Source: Candidatus Parcubacteria bacterium (lineage in GTDB: Bacteria; Patescibacteriota; Patescibacteriia; UBA1558; GWA2-36-10). Taken from it: a stretch of 34,566 nucleotides of DNA. The translations under genes were made by a program, and so were the position numbers. The notes under the pieces are model-generated. The model saw nothing but the letters and a program-made list of their open reading frames with translations, had not been told where the DNA came from and did not search any database. Positions within the stretch are counted from its first letter, which is position 1; each line of letters begins with the position of its first letter. Where the stretch lies: assembly GCA_002869235.1 (NCBI GenBank), contig PKTI01000022.1:1-34566 (forward strand), given 5' to 3'. Of the stretch, positions 30,809 through 34,566 are shown piece after piece.

Positions 30809-31198
30809 ATGCCAGAGAGAAAAGTACTAGTGGTAGAGGATGATGATTTTTTGTTGGAAATGTATAGTACCAAATTGGAGTTGGAGGGCTTCAAAGTATA
30901 TAATGCCACTAACGGCGTTCAAGGCTTGAAAGTCGCTCAAAGAGAGGAACCGGATTTGATTCTTTTGGATCTCAATTTGCCAGAGATGAGTGGTTTTGAA
31001 GTTTTGGAACAACTAAAAAATACCGATAATACCAAAAATATCTTGGTAGTAGTTTTGACCAATTATTCTCAGAAGGACCATATAGATCGTTGTCTTGATT
31101 TGGGAGCGGATGATTATTTGATCAAAGCTCATTTTGTACCTTCAGAGGTAATCAGTAAAATAAAAAAATTGTTGGACGAAAAAGACGCCCAAAAATAA
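30809..31198 (+). CDS. Stand-alone response regulator receiver domain (CheY-like)
   Basis: A 129-aa single receiver domain: acidic pocket E10/D11/D12, phosphoacceptor D54 (LILLDLNLP), switch T84 (VVLTNYS) and K106 (DDYLIK), all intact. There is no output domain. It lies between pilB and pilT-like genes, 11 nt after pilB and 9 nt before pilT-like, so it is co-translated with the pilus motors. By analogy with PilG/PilH and CheY it would act by binding a motor or platform protein when phosphorylated. No histidine kinase is present in the window. Confidence 0.93.
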   Translation: MPERKVLVVEDDDFLLEMYSTKLELEGFKVYNATNGVQGLKVAQREEPDLILLDLNLPEMSGFEVLEQLKNTDNTKNILVVVLTNYSQKDHIDRCLDLGADDYLIKAHFVPSEVISKIKKLLDEKDAQK

Positions 31199-31207
31199 AA
31201 ATACATC

Positions 31208-32272
31208 ATGTCAGATACCTTAATTATAAACAGCATATTGAATATTGCTTCTGAGAGGAAGGCAACAGACATTCACTTGGTAGCAGGCAATAATCCTGTG
31301 ATAAGAGTGGATGGTCGTTTGGTGACTCTGACTGAAGAAAAGGTTTTGACCCCCACTTTGCTCAATAATATTGCCGAAACTATTTTGAACAAAAATGATA
31401 TAGAACGCCTCAATCAAGAACGCGAGGTTTCTACAGTGTACTCTTGGATCAATAGAGCTCGTTTTAGGGTCAAGGCTTTTTATCAAAAAGGCTATGTAGC
31501 TATTTCTATGCGTTTGGTACCAGCTTATATACGTTCACCAAAGGATCTAGGAATTCCGCCAGCTATTACTCAGCTCCTCAACAAAGAAAAGGGCTTGATC
31601 ATAATCACAGGTCCATTTGGCAGTGGTAGGACTACTACAGCGGCCTCTCTTATAGAAACAATCAACCAAAACAAGGGTCTACATATCCAAACTCTAGAAA
31701 AGCCGATTGAATATCTATTTTCCAACAACCAATCAGTCATAGAGCAGAGGGAAGTGGGCAAAGATGTGCCTGATTTTGCCAAGGGCATCAAAGATACCTT
31801 GGACGAAGATGTAGATGTAGTTTATATTTCTTCTCTCCATGAATTTGACTTGGAAGAAAAGATACTGGAGCTGGCAGAGAGTGGCAAGCTGGTTATATTG
31901 GTGATGGACGCCGATTCTTCTATTTCTGCTATAGAGAGATTTTTGAGTGATTTGCCAGAAGAAAAAAGAGAATGGGGCAAAGATTTGTTATCAGAAATGC
32001 TCATAGGTTCTATAGCACAGAGGCTATTGCCTAGGATAGGTGGAGGCTTTGTACTAGCCAGTGAGGTACTGACTAGTATTCCAGCAGTCAAATCCAGCAT
32101 CAAGGAAAACAAATTGCATCAATTGAGTAGCATTATGCAGACTTCAAAAGACGAGGGCATGATGGATCTGGATAAGTCACTTTTGGCTCTAGTCAGATCT
32201 GGTCAGGTCAGTCCTGAAGATGCTATGAACCAGGCATTGGATCCAGATATTTTTAGACAAAATTTTAGCTAA
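31208..32272 (+). CDS. PilT-like protein with degenerate ATPase motifs
   Basis: A 354-aa homolog of the retraction ATPase PilT: normal length, a PilT-like N-terminal domain (TDIHLVAGNNPVIRVDGRLV), MRLVP, and the C-terminal PilT signature (IAQRLLPRIGGGFVLASEVL, and PAVKSSIKENKLHQLSSIMQ). The catalytic motifs are broken. Walker A is GPFGSGRT (135-142) with arginine R141 replacing the invariant lysine; the Asp box reads TLEKPIEY (162-169), lysine replacing aspartate; the Walker B region (203-212) is DVVYISSLHE where GEMRD is expected; and the His-box region (229-236) is VILVMDAD, lacking histidines. ATP hydrolysis is therefore unlikely. It follows a receiver domain and precedes pilC with 2 nt between. 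It may regulate PilB or form mixed hexamers with an intact PilT elsewhere. Confidence 0.87.
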   Translation: MSDTLIINSILNIASERKATDIHLVAGNNPVIRVDGRLVTLTEEKVLTPTLLNNIAETILNKNDIERLNQEREVSTVYSWINRARFRVKAFYQKGYVAISMRLVPAYIRSPKDLGIPPAITQLLNKEKGLIIITGPFGSGRTTTAASLIETINQNKGLHIQTLEKPIEYLFSNNQSVIEQREVGKDVPDFAKGIKDTLDEDVDVVYISSLHEFDLEEKILELAESGKLVILVMDADSSISAIERFLSDLPEEKREWGKDLLSEMLIGSIAQRLLPRIGGGFVLASEVLTSIPAVKSSIKENKLHQLSSIMQTSKDEGMMDLDKSLLALVRSGQVSPEDAMNQALDPDIFRQNFS

Positions 32273-32274
32273 TT

Positions 32275-33483
32275 ATGGCAGTATACAAATACAGAGCAAG
32301 GAATAGCCAAGGACGGATTACCGTCGGCGCAGTAGAGGCTGGCAATGAAGCTGAGGCAGCTGATCTTTTGATGGACAAAGGACTTATAGTCCTTTCTTTG
32401 ACTGAGACTTCAAGTAGCTCCAAAAAAGGCTTCAATATAAATATTGGTCGAGTCAAGCACAAGGATATTGTGATATTTTCTCGACAGCTTTCAGTCATGA
32501 TTTCAGCTACTGTGCCAATAGTGCAATCACTCAAGATTTTGGCTCAACAAACAGTCAATCCTATTTTTATAGAAAAGATAGTAGAAATAGCCAACGATGT
32601 AGACGGCGGTATGAAGCTCTCAGATGCCTTGGGCAAACACAAAAAGGTATTTAGTCATTTTTATGTAGCTATGGTTAGGTCTGGTGAGACTTCTGGTCGT
32701 TTGGATGAAGTACTAGAATACCTGGCCGATCAAATGGAAAAGGATTATGATCTGGTATCTCGTATCAAGGGAGCTATGATTTATCCAATATTTATTGTCA
32801 GTGGTATGATAGCAGTTGGCGCTCTGATGATGATATTTGTGGTACCTCAGATGACCCAGATGCTCAAAGAAACCAATACAGAATTACCTTTTTTGACTAG
32901 AATTCTTATTGGTACTTCTGATTTTATTCAGGGCAATCTCTGGTTGATTGGTGGTATTGTGATAGCTATTGTTGTTTTTTTTAGATTTTGGCTTAGTTCC
33001 AAACCCGGCAAGATCACCTGGGATGCTGTCAAGATAAATATCCCTATTTTTGGTAGTTTGTTTAAGAAAATATATATAGTACGTTTTACTAGGTCTTTGT
33101 CTACCCTGATACGTGGTGGTGTACCTATTGCTGTGGCTCTGAAGATTACCGCTGAAGTAGTAGACAATAGAGCTTATGAAAAACTAATACGTGATACAGT
33201 TGAGGAAGTAGAGGGAGGTAATTCTATTGCTACTTTGTTTGTAAAATCAGACCTGGTACCAAAGATGCTGTCTCAGATGATAGTCATAGGTGAGAGGACC
33301 GGTAAGCTGGACAATGTTTTGGAAAAGTTGAGTGAATTTTATAGCAGAGAAATAGACAATCTGGTCCAAGGATTGACATCTTTGATAGAGCCATTGATAT
33401 TGGTAATAATGGGTATAGGTGTAGGTGGTATGGTAGCAGCTATCATGCTTCCTATGTTTAAGGTGGCCCAGAGTATTTCCTAG
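32275..33483 (+). CDS. pilC: Type IV pilus inner-membrane platform protein PilC
   Basis: A 402-aa GspF/PilC protein that couples the cytoplasmic motors to pilin polymerisation. Two homologous GspF domains: the first (about 65-190) carries FSRQLSVMISATVPIVQSLK and KVFSHFYVAMVRSGETSG; the second (about 268-395) carries FTRSLSTLIRGGVPIAVALK and VPKMLSQMIVIGERTGKLD. Three membrane helices at about 168-190, 222-240 and 370-393. Length and motifs are normal. The stop is followed directly by the pilin promoter. Confidence 0.95.
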   Translation: MAVYKYRARNSQGRITVGAVEAGNEAEAADLLMDKGLIVLSLTETSSSSKKGFNINIGRVKHKDIVIFSRQLSVMISATVPIVQSLKILAQQTVNPIFIEKIVEIANDVDGGMKLSDALGKHKKVFSHFYVAMVRSGETSGRLDEVLEYLADQMEKDYDLVSRIKGAMIYPIFIVSGMIAVGALMMIFVVPQMTQMLKETNTELPFLTRILIGTSDFIQGNLWLIGGIVIAIVVFFRFWLSSKPGKITWDAVKINIPIFGSLFKKIYIVRFTRSLSTLIRGGVPIAVALKITAEVVDNRAYEKLIRDTVEEVEGGNSIATLFVKSDLVPKMLSQMIVIGERTGKLDNVLEKLSEFYSREIDNLVQGLTSLIEPLILVIMGIGVGGMVAAIMLPMFKVAQSIS

Positions 33484-33491
33484 AAAAATGA

Positions 33492-33520
33492 TTGTTGTTT
33501 TTTGGAAAAAGTGCTATAAT
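33492..33520 (+). promoter_or_regulatory. Major pilin promoter
   Basis: TTGTTG (33492-33497), exactly 17 nt, TATAAT (33515-33520) preceded by TGC (extended -10). Near-consensus and the strongest plus-strand promoter in the window; the leader is about 117 nt. Confidence 0.8.
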
Positions 33521-33557
33521 ATAACATATAATTAATTAATATTAAAAATTAACATCC

Positions 33558-33643
33558 TTAGTGCTTTATTTTGAGATTAGAACTTTAGGGATTCCGAGCT
33601 TTAATTTTAATTTAATAGCACTGGTATGAGGGGAGGTGAAAAG
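33558..33643 (+). promoter_or_regulatory. Structured pilin 5' leader and strong ribosome-binding site
   Basis: The leader can close with an 8-bp helix between 33558-33565 and 33617-33624 (two T-G pairs), enclosing about 50 nt. Immediately after it comes GGGGAGGTGA (33630-33639), a near-perfect Shine-Dalgarno 5-8 nt before the ATG at 33644. It is the only strong ribosome-binding site seen in the window, and it decides the start: an ATG at 33626 would put the site inside the gene. Confidence 0.65.
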
Positions 33644-34078
33644 ATGAAACAAAAAGGTTTTACTTTAGTTGAGTTGTTAGTAGTTATTGCTATCATTGGT
33701 ATTTTGTCCACTGTAGCAATCGTCAACTTAAACAGTGCTCGTGACAAAGCAAAATTTGCATCAGCTCAAGCTGCTATGTCACAAATGTCTACACCAATTA
33801 TTTTGTGTTTAGACGAGGAGGTAACTGGTAATATAGCTAGTACATATGGTCAAGCTGCTGCTGACTGGGTAATTCCAGCTGCTGACGCTGCTCCATGTGA
33901 TGCTTCTTCAGTTAGTGGATCTGCATTCCCAGATTTGACAGGTTCTGGTTGGAGTTATGGTACAAATTATTGGCATGATTCTTCTAGCTATTCTTGGGGA
34001 TTCTGTCTATTACACAGTACTATAGATGACATTGGTTGTGACCAAGATGGTTGTGCAGCTTCTTCAACTTGCACATAG
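33644..34078 (+). CDS. Type IV major pilin
   Basis: A 144-aa pilin with a short leader MKQKG cleaved before FTLVELLVVIAIIGILSTVAIVNL (read to about residue 29), the class III signal with G5, F6 and E10. The usual N-terminal helix continues to about residue 55. The globular domain is small and has four or five cysteines (C59, C90 region, and FCLLH, IGCDQDGC, SSTC near the end), which could form disulfides. The mature pilin would be about 139 residues. The start is fixed by the strong Shine-Dalgarno. It has its own promoter and terminator, so it can be made in far larger amounts than the assembly proteins. The prepilin peptidase gene is not in this window. Confidence 0.93.
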   Translation: MKQKGFTLVELLVVIAIIGILSTVAIVNLNSARDKAKFASAQAAMSQMSTPIILCLDEEVTGNIASTYGQAAADWVIPAADAAPCDASSVSGSAFPDLTGSGWSYGTNYWHDSSSYSWGFCLLHSTIDDIGCDQDGCAASSTCT

Positions 34079-34101
34079 TTTTCACATTTAGTTTAAAAAA
34101 C

Positions 34102-34134
34102 AAAGAGTCCTTCAATTTGAGGGATTTTTTGTTT
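34102..34134 (+). terminator. Terminator after pilin gene
   Basis: TCCTTCA (34108-34114), loop ATT, TGAGGGA (34118-34124), then TTTTTTGTTTT. Confidence 0.88.
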
Positions 34135-34144
34135 TCTTTTATTA

Positions 34145-34153
34145 TGCTATAAT
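34145..34153 (+). promoter_or_regulatory. Extended -10 promoter (TGCTATAAT)
   Basis: Extended -10 with no good -35 (only a T-run 17 nt upstream, shared with the terminator). Starts the last gene about 6-7 nt before its ATG at most. Confidence 0.55.
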
Positions 34154-34165
34154 ATAAATAAGTTT

Positions 34166-34566
34166 ATGTTTAAAGAATACAGCTTGCCAGTCAAAGTAGG
34201 ATTTATTACTGCTATTGTGATAGCTATTATTGCAATTGTTTGGGCCAGCAACTACAACAAAAGCAAAGCTCAGGATATTAAAATGGTCATACAGACCAAG
34301 TCTTTGGCTACTTCTTTGGAAAGATATTATGATAAGTTCAATTCTTATCCTAAGTCTTCTGCTATCAATTTGAATCAATTTTTGATTTTGACAGAAAAAG
34401 GAGTCAATCAAGAAGGTGATACAGTATATTTTAGGCGTGATTTTGAGTGGGCTAGAACAGGCAAATATTCTAGTGATGGCAACAACTATGCTATAGATTT
34501 TGACTTGGAACATTCTTGGCCTATTTGGGGCCTAGAAGGTTTTGGTGGCGGCAAATGTAGAGTAGC
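34166..34566 (+). CDS. Pilin-like membrane protein, 3' end outside window
   Basis: The first 133 residues of a frame open to the window end. It begins MFKEYSLPVKVGFITAIVIA: a single membrane helix (about 9-28), then an amphipathic helix leading to SLERYYDKFNSYPKS, which closely resembles the alpha1 helix to loop turn of type II secretion pseudopilin G (ALxxYYxDNGxYP). The prepilin peptidase site (G before F/M, then E at +5) is missing, so it would stay membrane-anchored. It has its own promoter after the pilin terminator. It may be a non-processed relative of the pilins or an unrelated membrane protein with a similar helix. Confidence 0.65.
   Translation, partial: MFKEYSLPVKVGFITAIVIAIIAIVWASNYNKSKAQDIKMVIQTKSLATSLERYYDKFNSYPKSSAINLNQFLILTEKGVNQEGDTVYFRRDFEWARTGKYSSDGNNYAIDFDLEHSWPIWGLEGFGGGKCRV

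Noticed and set aside
34142-34513. 123-aa minus-strand open frame at the right end
   Set aside because: Shadow of the plus-strand pilin-like gene, which has a promoter, membrane helix and pilin-like turn.

Overview
This 34.6 kb, AT-rich chromosomal window most likely comes from a Candidate Phyla Radiation bacterium (Patescibacteria, probably Parcubacteria-like). That is an inference from gene content and order: a pilMNO-x-pilB-receiver-pilT-pilC-pilin cluster with no outer-membrane secretin, secreted GWAW-type and NVGIGT-repeat proteins, a tiny conserved membrane protein, LemA/HtpX, and the near absence of Shine-Dalgarno sequences. UGA is used as a stop (comF), so the code is standard, not the UGA-glycine code of some relatives.

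Layout. (a) 1-3.7 kb, minus strand: truncated recG, a two-helix membrane protein, tRNA-Arg(GCG), and an unusual fusion of a lid-less pyruvate-kinase barrel to a LOG/TIGR00730 nucleotide-hydrolase-like domain. (b) 3.9-12.5 kb: an accessory segment bracketed by two imperfect ~65-bp direct repeats, each made of a tRNA-Ser 3'-end-like stub plus the tRNA terminator. It holds a small membrane gene, a plus-strand defence operon (HsdR, a fused HsdM-HsdS, an AbiJ-like protein, a HEPN-like protein) and, convergently, a TM0106-type RecB/RNase-H-like nuclease. (c) 12.5-13.1 kb: two tRNA-Ser genes and a 330-bp GIY-YIG nuclease cassette that appears to have inserted into the 5' end of tRNA-Ser(TGA), leaving a 14-nt stub beside the old promoter and rebuilding an intact tRNA.

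(d) 13.2-18.1 kb: a 58-aa membrane protein, then a minus-strand quality-control group lemA, htpX, clpC, comF. (e) 18.2-25.4 kb, plus strand: three paralogous secreted modular fibre-like proteins sharing N-terminal signal and C-terminal module, and a large cysteine-rich secreted protein. (f) 25.4-34.6 kb: the type IV pilus operon pilM, pilN, pilO, a small single-pass protein, pilB, a stand-alone receiver domain, a PilT-like protein whose catalytic motifs are degraded, pilC, then a separately promoted major pilin with the only strong ribosome-binding site in the window, and a truncated pilin-like gene.

The best candidates for undescribed biology are the PK-LOG fusion, the PilT-like pseudo-ATPase, the tRNA-rebuilding GIY-YIG cassette, the repeat-bounded HsdR/HsdMS/Abi/HEPN locus, and the fibre-like paralogs beside the pilus genes. 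All assignments were made by reading the sequence; no database search was run.
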